In this document: positions 14,485-22,884 of the stretch, piece after piece
Numbering within the stretch: position 1 is the first letter of the stretch
Layout of the letters: each line of letters begins with the position of its first letter
Source: JAUWKC01 sp035529895
GTDB taxonomy: Bacteria > Planctomycetota > Phycisphaerae > Sedimentisphaerales > Anaerobacaceae
NCBI GenBank assembly: GCA_035529895.1
Contig: DATKVV010000088.1
Coordinates: 1 to 24,127 of the forward strand
Length of the DNA stretch: 24,127 nt
Reading direction: 5' to 3'
Program-made: the position numbers and the translations under genes
The notes under the pieces: model-generated
Databases searched by the model: none
The model's input: only the letters and a program-made list of their open reading frames with translations
What the model was told of the DNA's origin: nothing

Positions 14485-15396
14485 GTGGCTTATAATTGTG
14501 TTGTTTTGATTAAGCAAGTTCCTGATACCAAAAGGATTACAGGCCGGGCGATGAACGAGGACGGGACGGTGAATCGCTCTGCGCTGCCGGCGATATTCAA
14601 TCCGGAAGACCTTAACGCGCTGGAGACGGCGCTTCAGATTAAGGAGCGATTCGGCGGTAAGGTAACGGCTATAACGATGGGGCTGCCGGCGGCCGGCGCG
14701 ATTCTGCGGGATTCGCTGTACCGGGGTGCGGATGAGGCGATATTGATTACCGACATTCGCTGTGCGGCCAGTGACACGCTGGCAACCAGCTATATTTTGA
14801 GCTGCGCGGTCAGGAAGCTCGAATACGACATTGTGCTGTGCGGCAGGCAGGCGATTGACGGGGACACCGCGCAAGTGGGGCCCCAACTGGCGGAGAAGCT
14901 GGGCGTGCCGCAGATTACTTATGTCGAAGAACTTGTGGAACTCGAAGGCAGGACCATAACGGCCAGGCGGAATATCGGCAACGGCTGGCAGATAGTAAGG
15001 TGCAGGCTGCCGGCGCTGCTGACGGTTACGGGCGAGGCGAATGAGCCGAGAGCCGCGGCGGCGAAGAAGATTATGAAATACAAGAACGCACGCACGCCGG
15101 TCGAGGTGGAACAGAAAATCAAGGCGGAGAACCCAGGAGCAAGTCAAGAGGATATTAAGGACCTTGTGAGCCATAAATGCGGCCAACTGGAACAGAGGGG
15201 GTTGTTGATTAAGCAGTGGGACCTTGACTTTCTCGAAGCGGACCTGAGCTGGTGCGGGCGAAGCGGCTCGCCGACAAAGGTACATCGGATTCAGAGTGTG
15301 GTGTTAGCGGCCAAAGAAAGCAAGCAGGTCGAGCCGAGCCGGCAGGGAATCGCGGATATGATACACGAGCTGATTGAGGACAGGATACTCGCATGA
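14485..15396 (+). CDS. etfB: Electron transfer flavoprotein beta subunit
   Basis: The protein has 303 aa from GTG 14485, which follows a perfect AAGGAGG (14472-14478) by 6 bases. The ATG at 14431 would add 18 residues and overlaps the promoter. The N-terminus VAYNCVVLIKQVPDT is the EtfB signature, followed by FNPEDLNALETALQIKE. The nucleotide loop CGRQAIDGDTAQVGPQ (119-134) and PQITYVEEL are typical of FixA/CarD-type group II EtfB, some of which bifurcate electrons using NADH. The C-terminal third (about 210-303), with a Lys-rich helix and WCGRSGSPTKV, matches the recognition-loop region near the alpha contact. EtfB pairs with EtfA to shuttle electrons from the dehydrogenase encoded two genes on. 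First gene of the cluster. Confidence 0.92.
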   Translation: MAYNCVVLIKQVPDTKRITGRAMNEDGTVNRSALPAIFNPEDLNALETALQIKERFGGKVTAITMGLPAAGAILRDSLYRGADEAILITDIRCAASDTLATSYILSCAVRKLEYDIVLCGRQAIDGDTAQVGPQLAEKLGVPQITYVEELVELEGRTITARRNIGNGWQIVRCRLPALLTVTGEANEPRAAAAKKIMKYKNARTPVEVEQKIKAENPGASQEDIKDLVSHKCGQLEQRGLLIKQWDLDFLEADLSWCGRSGSPTKVHRIQSVVLAAKESKQVEPSRQGIADMIHELIEDRILA

Positions 15397-15504
15397 ATTT
15401 ATCCGTATCTCGATGGATGAGGCCGTGCCGCGGTAAGGGGTGACTTCGATTGATTGGTGTAATCGGGTGGATGAGATGTGGTTGAATCGTGATGGCGAAC
15501 GAGT

Positions 15505-16560
15505 ATGATAGATGTGAACAGAAAAGGAGAAGTGTGGGTTTTTGCCGAGCAGCACAACGGGCAACTGGAAGAGACGCCGATTGAGCTGATGAGCAAGGCG
15601 CGCCGGCTTGCGGACACGCTGGGGGTGAAGCTGGCGGCTGCGCTGCTGGGGGACGGTGTGAAGCAGTCGGCAACCAGGCTGATACAGCACGGGGCCGACA
15701 AGGTGTACCTGGTTGAGCATCCTTTGCTGGGGACATACCAGGCGAACAGCTACGCGAAGGTGATTTTTGACTTGATTCACAAGCATAAGCCGCAGATAGT
15801 GCTGTACGGGGCGACGGTGACGGGCCGGGATTTGGCGCCGCGAATTGCCAGCGCGGCAAAGGCGGGACTCACGGCGGACTGCACGGATTTGCAGGTCGGC
15901 GACCATAAGTCCGGCAAAGACAGTGAGTTACATAAGAACCTGCTTTTTCAGATAAGGCCCGCCTTTGGGGGCAATATAATCGCGACCATCATAAATTACG
16001 ACCGGTGGCCGCAGATGGCGACGGTGCGGGAAGGGGTGATGCCGCCGGCGGAGCCTGATGTCACCCGCAAAGGCGAGATTGTCGCCGAGAAAACGCAACT
16101 ATCGCAGCAGGATTTGCCTCTGGAGATTTTGCAGGAGCACAAGCGGCCGAAGAAGGTCAACCTGAAGACGGCCAGGGTAATCGTCGCCGGGGGGGCGGGC
16201 GTCGGGAGCAGGAACAATTTCAAACTCATCTGGGACCTGGCGAACTGCCTCGGGGCGGCGCCGGCGGCAAGCAGAGCGGCGGTGGACCTCGGATTTATCG
16301 ACCGGGACCATCAGGTCGGACAGACAGGGACAACGGTGAGGCCCAGCCTGTATATAGCGGTGGGAATAAGCGGTGCAATTCAGCACCAGGCGGGGATGGC
16401 GCAAAGTCAGAAAATCATCGCCATAAATAACGACGCCGACGCTCCGATATTTCAGGTTGCACACTATAAAATTGTGGGGGATTTGAACGAAGTGGTCCCG
16501 AAAATGATAAAGGCAATAAAGGAAAAGAGTATAAAAGAGCAAGCGACGGCGGGAAGCTGA
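15505..16560 (+). CDS. etfA: Electron transfer flavoprotein alpha subunit
   Basis: The protein has 351 aa. It carries an N-terminal Rossmann-like domain (EVWVFAEQHNGQLEETPIEL) and then DLAPRIASAAKAGLTADCTDL. The C-terminal FAD domain runs from VIVAGGAGVGSRNNFKL through SRAAVDLGFI and QVGQTGTTVRPSLYIAVGIS to the DADAPIFQVAHYKIVGD end. The Arg of SRAAVD, which tunes the flavin in known ETFs, is kept. The usual GGRG motif reads GGAG here, so one normally conserved Arg is replaced by Ala. The start ATG 15505 has only a weak upstream purine run. A 108-bp gap separates it from etfB, with no gene or clear signal inside, which is longer than usual for this pair. It binds the mobile FAD and docks with the dehydrogenase. 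Confidence 0.92.
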   Translation: MIDVNRKGEVWVFAEQHNGQLEETPIELMSKARRLADTLGVKLAAALLGDGVKQSATRLIQHGADKVYLVEHPLLGTYQANSYAKVIFDLIHKHKPQIVLYGATVTGRDLAPRIASAAKAGLTADCTDLQVGDHKSGKDSELHKNLLFQIRPAFGGNIIATIINYDRWPQMATVREGVMPPAEPDVTRKGEIVAEKTQLSQQDLPLEILQEHKRPKKVNLKTARVIVAGGAGVGSRNNFKLIWDLANCLGAAPAASRAAVDLGFIDRDHQVGQTGTTVRPSLYIAVGISGAIQHQAGMAQSQKIIAINNDADAPIFQVAHYKIVGDLNEVVPKMIKAIKEKSIKEQATAGS

Positions 16561-16576
16561 GACGCCGGGAAAAAAC

Positions 16577-18385
16577 ATGGCAAATTTCTACGGAGACAAC
16601 GACGATATACAATTTTCATTCAGGCACGCGGACCTGGGCAAGCTGGCGGCGATTTGCGAAGAGGATTTTAAGTTCGCGGAGGAATTCGAGTATGCGCCGG
16701 CGGACGCGGACGAGGCGGTGCGAAACTATGATATGGTGCTGGAGTCGCTGGGGCAACTGAGCGCGGAGTTTATCGAGCCGCGGGCCGAAGAGGTGGACCA
16801 CGAGGGTAACACGCTTAACGAGGACGGCTCAGTGACATACGCCAAAGGGACGCGGGAGTCTCTTGAGAAGCTTGCGCAGGCGGAGGTGATGGGTTTCACG
16901 CTGCCCTACAGGTTCGGCGGGCTGAACTTTCCGAATCTGGTTTACTCGATGGCTATCGAGATTGTCTCGCGGGCGGACGCTTCCGTTATGAATATATTCG
17001 GGCTGCAGGGGATTGCCGAGACAATCAACGCCTTCGCATCGGAAGAAATCAAGGAAAAGTACCTGTATGATTTTTCCGCGGGCAAGATAACGGGGGCAAT
17101 GGTACTGACCGAGCCGGACGCCGGCTCGGATTTGCAGTCGGTCAAGCTGAGGGCATTTCAGGACAGCAACGGCAACTGGTACCTGCACGGGGTAAAACGG
17201 TTCATAACGAACGGGTGCGGGGACGTGCTTTTGGTGCTGGCCCGCAGCGAGCCGGACAGAAGCGGCGGCCTGGGGCTGAGCCTGTTCGTGTGCGACAGAG
17301 GACCGACGGTGCATATTCGCAGGCTGGAGGAGAAGCTGGGGATTCACGGCTCCCCGACCTGCGAAATATTTTTTGACAACACGCCCTGCCAACTGATAGG
17401 CGAAAGGCAGAGAGGGCTTGTCACTTATGTTATGAGCCTTATGAACGGGGCGAGGATTGGGATTGCGGCGCAGTCGGTGGGGATTGCCGAAGCGGCTTTT
17501 CGCGTGGCGCGCGACTACGCGGCGCACAGAAAGCAATTCGGCGTCGCCATTGAGAAACTGCCGGCGGTGCGTGATATGCTCATCGATATGAAGACCGCCA
17601 TCGAAGCGGGCCGGGCGCTTCTGTACGAGACGTCGCGGGTAGTCGACATTGGAATCAGATGCGCCAAGCAGCTCGAATTCAACCCGCCGCAGGACAAGGA
17701 AAAGGCCAGACAGCTAAAGAACGAATCGCGAAAAATCGACAGATGCGCGTCCATGCTGACGCCGATGAGCAAGTACTACTGTTCAGAGATGTGCAACAGA
17801 GCGGCATACGATTCGATCCAGGTGCTGGGGGGCAGCGGGTATATGCAGGATTATCCCGTTGAGCGTCACTTGCGCGATGCGAGGATTACGACTATTTACG
17901 AGGGGACAAGCCAACTGCAGATTGTGGCGGCGGTGCGGGGTGTCTGCAGCGGAACCGCCGAGAAATTCATGGAAGAGCTTGCTCAACACAATTACGAGCC
18001 CCAAGTGAATGACCTGCTGCAGAAGCTTGTACAAGGGAAAGAGGAGCTGAAGAAGGCGGTCGGGTTCGTAAAAGAACAAGGCACGGAATATATGGACCTT
18101 TACGGCAGAGCGCTTGTGGATATGGCGATAGATTTGATTAACGGGTATCTGCTGTGCGGACAGGCGAGCAGCAGGAGTGATATGGAGGTCGCAGCGGCCG
18201 CAGAGGACGGCAAAAACAGCAGCGGCCCGACAATCCCCATGAAAAAACGCAAGGCCATGATTGCCCGAAGATATATCACAAGGAACGCGCCAAAGATAGC
18301 GGCGCTGGTGGAAGTTATCTGCACGGGCGACAAGTCAACATTCAGCGATTACGAGACTCTTATCGGGCCGGCGCCGGCCGAGTAA
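16577..18385 (+). CDS. Acyl-CoA dehydrogenase, long form
   Basis: The protein has 602 aa, about 200 more than a standard 380-aa enzyme. The core has the N-terminal helical domain and the flavin/substrate strands MVLTEPDAGSDLQSVKL and RFITNGCGDVLLVLAR. The C-terminal helical domain contains ARDYAAHRKQFGVAI and GGSGYMQDYPVERHLRDARI. TTIYEGTSQLQ supplies the probable catalytic base, E442. Extra sequence lies at the N-terminus (about 50 residues with YGDNDDIQFSFRHADL) and after residue 460 (an AKEELKKAVGF-like helical domain to LIGPAPAE). Such long forms are common in anaerobes and resemble fused C-terminal domains of AidB/ACAD10-type proteins. The substrate is a short- or medium-chain acyl-CoA by family; not resolved. 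It starts 16 bp after etfA, so electrons pass straight to EtfAB. Confidence 0.9.
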   Translation: MANFYGDNDDIQFSFRHADLGKLAAICEEDFKFAEEFEYAPADADEAVRNYDMVLESLGQLSAEFIEPRAEEVDHEGNTLNEDGSVTYAKGTRESLEKLAQAEVMGFTLPYRFGGLNFPNLVYSMAIEIVSRADASVMNIFGLQGIAETINAFASEEIKEKYLYDFSAGKITGAMVLTEPDAGSDLQSVKLRAFQDSNGNWYLHGVKRFITNGCGDVLLVLARSEPDRSGGLGLSLFVCDRGPTVHIRRLEEKLGIHGSPTCEIFFDNTPCQLIGERQRGLVTYVMSLMNGARIGIAAQSVGIAEAAFRVARDYAAHRKQFGVAIEKLPAVRDMLIDMKTAIEAGRALLYETSRVVDIGIRCAKQLEFNPPQDKEKARQLKNESRKIDRCASMLTPMSKYYCSEMCNRAAYDSIQVLGGSGYMQDYPVERHLRDARITTIYEGTSQLQIVAAVRGVCSGTAEKFMEELAQHNYEPQVNDLLQKLVQGKEELKKAVGFVKEQGTEYMDLYGRALVDMAIDLINGYLLCGQASSRSDMEVAAAAEDGKNSSGPTIPMKKRKAMIARRYITRNAPKIAALVEVICTGDKSTFSDYETLIGPAPAE

Positions 18386-18397
18386 GGGAACTATCCT

Positions 18398-19078
18398 ATG
18401 CTTCGCGCGGTCATATTTGATTTCGATGGCGTGATAACCGACTCGGAGATTCTGCATCTTCGGGCTTTCAACCGCATGTTGGCGCAGTTCGGCATGGAAA
18501 TCACGACAAAGGATTATTACACGGATTACCTGGGCCTGACCGACCTTGACTTGCTCAAGGTGCTGGTGGAAAAAGGTCTGCTGAAAGTCGATGCCGGCCA
18601 AATCAAAGAGCTCGCCGGGCAAAAAGAGGGAATCTTCCGGCAGCTCGCCGAAAGCGAAGGCGGCATAATAGAGGGCGTCCGGGAATTCGTCGAGATACTC
18701 AGGCAAAACAATATCCCGATGGCGATATGTTCCGGGGCGCTGCGCGCCGAGATTGAACTGATACTCGAGAAGGCGCGGCTGCGTGATTTTTTTGAAGTGA
18801 TAGTCTCTGCCGAACAGGTAAGAAGGGGCAAGCCCCATCCCGACGGGTTCCGGATAACCCTGCAAAAGCTCAACGAAAAAAGAGCAAGTCCTATTCGGCC
18901 GAACGAGTGCATTGTTGTCGAAGATTCGCACTGGGGGCTGGAGGCGGCCAGGGCCGCAGGTATGCATACGGCGGCGGTAACAAATTCCTACGATGCCGAC
19001 CAGTTGACCATGGCCGAAAGGGTCGTCGACCACCTGGGCCAGTTAAGCATAAAGGACCTGCAAAAGCTTTGCGTTTGA
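18398..19078 (+). CDS. HAD-superfamily phosphatase, beta-phosphoglucomutase-like
   Basis: The protein has 226 aa and starts 12 bp after the dehydrogenase stop, with AAGGGA before the ATG. Motif I is IFDFDGVITDSE (nucleophile D8, acid/base D10). Motif II Ser/Thr is in AICSGALRAEI, motif III Lys in RRGKPHPDGF and motif IV in VVEDSHWGLEAARAAG. The helical cap (residues 15-85) is of the C1 type found in beta-phosphoglucomutase and phosphoglycolate phosphatase. Substrate not assigned. Its place at the end of the ETF/dehydrogenase cluster may be chance or a metabolite-repair role. It ends 19 bp before the stop codon of the convergent gene, and no hairpin terminator is visible between them. Confidence 0.88.
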   Translation: MLRAVIFDFDGVITDSEILHLRAFNRMLAQFGMEITTKDYYTDYLGLTDLDLLKVLVEKGLLKVDAGQIKELAGQKEGIFRQLAESEGGIIEGVREFVEILRQNNIPMAICSGALRAEIELILEKARLRDFFEVIVSAEQVRRGKPHPDGFRITLQKLNEKRASPIRPNECIVVEDSHWGLEAARAAGMHTAAVTNSYDADQLTMAERVVDHLGQLSIKDLQKLCV

Positions 19079-19097
19079 AAAACAAGGGGTAACGGGA

Positions 19098-21281
19098 CTA
19101 TTCTTTTAGCTTCAAAGCGCCGGGGCCGCGGACTTCAAAGTTGAGGCTGTCGGTTTTCAAGTCCCATTCAATCGCGTCAACAGCGACGCCGTTGAAGTAG
19201 CACGATTGCAAATCGTCGCCCATAGCGGTAACCATAGAACTGGCGGTGTCGTAGAACAACTGCCCTCCCTCGAATTCCTTATCCTCGTCCTCATAGCTGA
19301 AGCCGTCTGTGGCGGTCAGGGTGGACAGTTCGAGGCGGCCGTCGGCAGCCTCATAAAGAGAAGCTTCCACGTGGCCGGCATAGGCCTTGATGGGCCGGCC
19401 GTATCGGCCGTTGACGATGGGTACATAGCCGATATACATCTGTCGGGGGCCCGCGTCGGCGATAATAAGATTGGGTGCTGCCAAATATTTTAAGGCGTCA
19501 AAATCCTGGACAAGCGCCCAGCACGGCCTTTTCAAGCTGAATCTGTCCTGTGCGAGATTCGGCTCCTGGGGGATGTGGGAATTATCGAACTTTATGACTC
19601 CAGGCCCTGTCGCCAGATACATTGGCTGTGCGGGGTCATAGTCAAACCTGGCACATTTGAGCTCAACACCGCCGAGCGAATTTCCATCGGCGGCTGTTTT
19701 GAGCACAGAAAGGCTGACCGTGCCGCCGGCGGCGGTCAGATGGTCAAGTTTGGCATCGGAGGATTGGTCCGGCTTATCCTTCGAGAGATTCACGATAAGG
19801 GTGGGCGCCGATAGCGCGTACTTTTGGCGGCTGTTGGCGTCCTGGCGAAGCATCGTACACAGGCAGTCGCCCTCGAAGATAACCTGATTCGATGCCGGCA
19901 GAAATTTTGCCTGTTCCCGGGCGGTGACCCGTGCCGGAACGGGAGTTTTGTAAGCATTAGGGTCGGACGCGACCGGGTCGTTCACGTCAAAGGTAAGCGT
20001 CAATGGGCCGGCGACAACAGTATTGTCGGTGGACGCCGAATAATCAATTTTGCTGGAAACGAGCGAGGTCCGGCCCGCCCTATCCTGAGCGACCGTGGCG
20101 ATTTTGCTGTCGGTCGAAACAGGCGGCTGCCCGGATGGTGCAAAATCCGTGATAGACCTGGGGAAATCCATCGGCGCGAGCAAAATGCCGTTGTCGCAGG
20201 TTACGAGGATATCGGCGGGGGTTTCGGGCGGTGGTTCAGCCTTCTGCCGGGCGGAGGCTATAGTCTTTTCGGCATCGGGTGCAGGAACTTTGGTTTGGTT
20301 GGTATCGTTGGCATCGGGCCGGGCGGGTTTCGCAATTGAAGTTTTTTCCCAGAAGATACTGTTTATAGAAATCTTATCATCGGCAAAGACCAACTGGTCA
20401 GGAGTATCAATGAGGACATTTTTGCTTAAAATCAGCCGGTAATATTCGCCCTGCTTTTGTGCAGTTGCTTCGGGGGGCGGTAGGGGGGATGCGCCGGCTT
20501 TTTGGGAAAAATCGGCTGCAATGGGGCTGTCCGGCGGTTTTGTCCAGGCCCGGCCTGCGTCATTGGGTTCTGCGTCGGCTTTTGTTCGCGCGGCTCCGAA
20601 TAAAGCGCCTTGTGCGGTCCTGAGGCGCAAAGAATCCAAATGGGTTATTCTAAGATATTCGAGCCGGTCAATGGCGCTATTATAGACAAGCTCAAGGCCT
20701 TTGCCGAGCAGTTGAGCGTCTTCGGCGACGAATTTGACCGGTCCGGCGGTTGACAACTGCGATTTTTCACCGACAAAACTGACGTCATCAAGATAGACGG
20801 TGCTTTCTTTGAACCTGTCGGATTTTTCGGGCACAATGCGAATAACCACATTGCCGATAAGCCGGGCATCTCTTGGCGAAGGGCCGCGGGGAGCGTTTTC
20901 GACGCGGACCGTGCCTTTATCTGAGGTGACGTAACAGGTGTAAGCGTCCTGAAAAAAAGTGATGTACGGTTTTCGCAGCTCCCACTCATCGCCGTCTTCG
21001 TGCAGGAGCTCCTCGAAGCCGAATTCTCTTTCGGGCTGTTTGTTCCGGTCCAGGGTGACGTATTTTGCCCTGCGGACGGTTTCAACCTCAGCGTCGCCAA
21101 TCTTTCCGACTTTTTGCCCGGGCCGGCCGATATTGCCGTCGCAAATGGCGGTGGTGAATTCCGGGGGACCGTGAGATTCGATTGGAGGGGTGTTGCTTAC
21201 GCAGTTATAGAGCAGGAATATCGCAATCACCATCCCCAATGAAACACAGGCGATAAAGATTTTTCGCAGGCCGAAATACAT
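19098..21281 (-). CDS. LptC/OstA-like membrane-anchored protein, very large
   Basis: The protein has 727 aa on the minus strand, with GAGG 5 bases before the ATG at 21281. Residues 5-26 form one membrane helix (LRKIFIACVSLGMVIAIFLL). C27 after YN does not fit a lipobox, so it is probably a signal anchor. The periplasmic part has repeated beta-taco-like strands: YVTSDKGTVRVENAPR, then ARLIGNVVIRIV and KESTVYLDDVSFVGEKSQLS near residues 110-190. Similar strands recur near the C-terminus (GGQLFYDTASSMVTAMGDDL). This resembles LptC/LptA/OstA folds. A Pro/Ala/Asp-rich linker lies in the middle (about 230-360). LptC itself is about 190 aa, so this is four times longer. The inferred role is lipopolysaccharide transport or another periplasmic bridge. 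It is last in the minus-strand operon, 58 bp after the RNase gene. Confidence 0.65.
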   Translation of the reverse strand: MYFGLRKIFIACVSLGMVIAIFLLYNCVSNTPPIESHGPPEFTTAICDGNIGRPGQKVGKIGDAEVETVRRAKYVTLDRNKQPEREFGFEELLHEDGDEWELRKPYITFFQDAYTCYVTSDKGTVRVENAPRGPSPRDARLIGNVVIRIVPEKSDRFKESTVYLDDVSFVGEKSQLSTAGPVKFVAEDAQLLGKGLELVYNSAIDRLEYLRITHLDSLRLRTAQGALFGAARTKADAEPNDAGRAWTKPPDSPIAADFSQKAGASPLPPPEATAQKQGEYYRLILSKNVLIDTPDQLVFADDKISINSIFWEKTSIAKPARPDANDTNQTKVPAPDAEKTIASARQKAEPPPETPADILVTCDNGILLAPMDFPRSITDFAPSGQPPVSTDSKIATVAQDRAGRTSLVSSKIDYSASTDNTVVAGPLTLTFDVNDPVASDPNAYKTPVPARVTAREQAKFLPASNQVIFEGDCLCTMLRQDANSRQKYALSAPTLIVNLSKDKPDQSSDAKLDHLTAAGGTVSLSVLKTAADGNSLGGVELKCARFDYDPAQPMYLATGPGVIKFDNSHIPQEPNLAQDRFSLKRPCWALVQDFDALKYLAAPNLIIADAGPRQMYIGYVPIVNGRYGRPIKAYAGHVEASLYEAADGRLELSTLTATDGFSYEDEDKEFEGGQLFYDTASSMVTAMGDDLQSCYFNGVAVDAIEWDLKTDSLNFEVRGPGALKLKE

Positions 21282-21339
21282 CAGGACCTCATTCTCCGGC
21301 TACGGCAAATACCTCTTGATTGCACTTCTACCGTTCGAT

Positions 21340-22866
21340 TTACAGCTTTACCGTGCTGCCGCGCTCGTCGTAGCAGACCAAATCATACTTTTCACCGGTG
21401 TAACTGGGCGCCGAATGGATAATGACCCGTTTTTCGCTGAGCTGCTCGATATGGGCAATGGCGGTTCTTTTCTCATTCTGCAGGTAGTCGGTGACTTCGG
21501 GCGAGACAAAAAGCTCGATGCGTTTGATTTCGTCCCTGGAGGCCGAGAGATTCAACAGACGAATAATTTCGATAGCCAGCGATTCGTGGTTTTTGACAAA
21601 CCCGGTTCCGCCGCAATGTGGACAGGACAGATGGGTGCTGGACTGGAGGGAAGGGCGCATCCTCTGGCGTGTCATTTCAACGATGCCGAACTGGCTCATC
21701 CTCAATATTCTCGAACGTGCACGGTCGGCCTTCATGGCGGCGCGAAAGCCCTTTTCGACCTCCCTTCGGTGCTTTTCGCTGCGCATATCAATAAAGTCGC
21801 AGATGATCAGGCCTCCAAGGTCTCTCAATCTAAGCTGGCGCGCGATTTCGGAGGCGGCTTCGATGTTGATTTTGTAGGCGGTCTGCTCGGCGCTTTGCTG
21901 CTTTCGGTAGCGGCCGCTGTTGACATCTATGGAGACCAGGGCCTCGGTTTGCTCGATGACTATTGACCCGCCCGCCTTAAGGTCCACGGCGCGCGACTGA
22001 ATCCTGGTGATTTCGCCCTCGATGCCATATTTGTGAAACAGGGGAACCTTGGCGTCGCAGTAGGTGACCTTTTTCCTCAGACGCGGGCTGGCTATGGAAA
22101 GAAAGTCCCTGATTTTGCGAACAACGCTTTCCGAGTCGCATATTATCTCGCTGATTTCGGTGTTGAATACGTCCCTGAGGGTCCGGATAACCAGATTCGA
22201 TTCCTGATAAAGCTCGGCGGGCGATTTTTCGGTTTCGAGGCGTTTTTTTATTGCCGTCCACAGTCGCATCAGATACTTGAAATCGTTTTGAATATCCCTT
22301 TTTGAGCATCCCTGGCCGGCGGTCCTTATGATAAAGCCCATTGTTCTTGGCGGTTTGATTTCCTCAAGAATTTTGCGGAGTCTTTCGCGTTCGTCATCAT
22401 CTTCGATCTTATGTGAGACCCCGTGCTTTCGCATCCAGGGCAGCATGACCAGATACTTGCCGGCCACGGCAAGATAGGTGCTCAGGGTGGGACCTTTGGT
22501 TTTTATGCCCTCTTTTGTCACCTGGACGACAAGCTCGTCGCCCTTATGTAAACAATTCTGAATGGGGGGGCGCTGCTTCAGGGACTTTCTTCGTCCGACG
22601 CTTTCGACCTCCTCGCCGGTGCCCTTTGCGAAATAACGATGGTGCAGGTCGCTGATATGTAGGAAGCCGTTTCTGCCAATGCCGAAATCCACGAACGCGG
22701 CCTGTATGCCGGATTCGACATTAACGACCCTGCCCTTGTAGATATTGCCGACGCGGCTGCCGAGGCTTGCTCTTTCAATGTACAGCTCCTCAAGCGAGCC
22801 GTTTTCGACGACCGCGACCCGGCACTCTTCGCTCTCAGCGACGTTTATGAGCATTTCTCTTGCCAT
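21340..22866 (-). CDS. rng: Ribonuclease E/G family endoribonuclease
   Basis: The protein has 508 aa from ATG 22866, with AAGGA 7 bases upstream. A TTG at 22881 would add 5 residues and begins only 3 bases after the previous stop. The S1 domain is at about 36-115 (GNIYKGRVVNVESGIQAAFV, then FLHISDL). The sensor/RNase H-like and DNase I-like core follows. The metal-binding aspartates are D314 (SIDVNSGR) and D360 (FIDM), matching D303/D346 of E. coli RNase E in spacing within a few residues. CPHCGGTG (C415, C418) is the zinc link. The small domain ends in SAPSYTGEKYDLVCYD. There is no long C-terminal scaffold, so it is of RNase G type. It processes rRNA and mRNA 5' monophosphate ends. It follows a DUF2344 gene, an arrangement common in bacteria. 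Confidence 0.93.
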   Translation of the reverse strand: MAREMLINVAESEECRVAVVENGSLEELYIERASLGSRVGNIYKGRVVNVESGIQAAFVDFGIGRNGFLHISDLHHRYFAKGTGEEVESVGRRKSLKQRPPIQNCLHKGDELVVQVTKEGIKTKGPTLSTYLAVAGKYLVMLPWMRKHGVSHKIEDDDERERLRKILEEIKPPRTMGFIIRTAGQGCSKRDIQNDFKYLMRLWTAIKKRLETEKSPAELYQESNLVIRTLRDVFNTEISEIICDSESVVRKIRDFLSIASPRLRKKVTYCDAKVPLFHKYGIEGEITRIQSRAVDLKAGGSIVIEQTEALVSIDVNSGRYRKQQSAEQTAYKINIEAASEIARQLRLRDLGGLIICDFIDMRSEKHRREVEKGFRAAMKADRARSRILRMSQFGIVEMTRQRMRPSLQSSTHLSCPHCGGTGFVKNHESLAIEIIRLLNLSASRDEIKRIELFVSPEVTDYLQNEKRTAIAHIEQLSEKRVIIHSAPSYTGEKYDLVCYDERGSTVKL

Positions 22867-22884
22867 CAAATCATCCTTCAAGAA

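Noticed and set aside
14392..15285. 297-aa open frame on the minus strand opposite etfB
   Set aside because: It is antisense to a clear EtfB, has no recognisable domain or RBS, and its Arg/Pro-rich content is what the GC-rich coding strand gives when read backwards.
16829..17536. 235-aa minus-strand open frame inside the acyl-CoA dehydrogenase
   Set aside because: Antisense to conserved dehydrogenase motifs; no signal of its own.
18335..19033. 232-aa minus-strand open frame opposite the HAD phosphatase
   Set aside because: The plus strand holds all four HAD motifs, so the reverse frame is a shadow.
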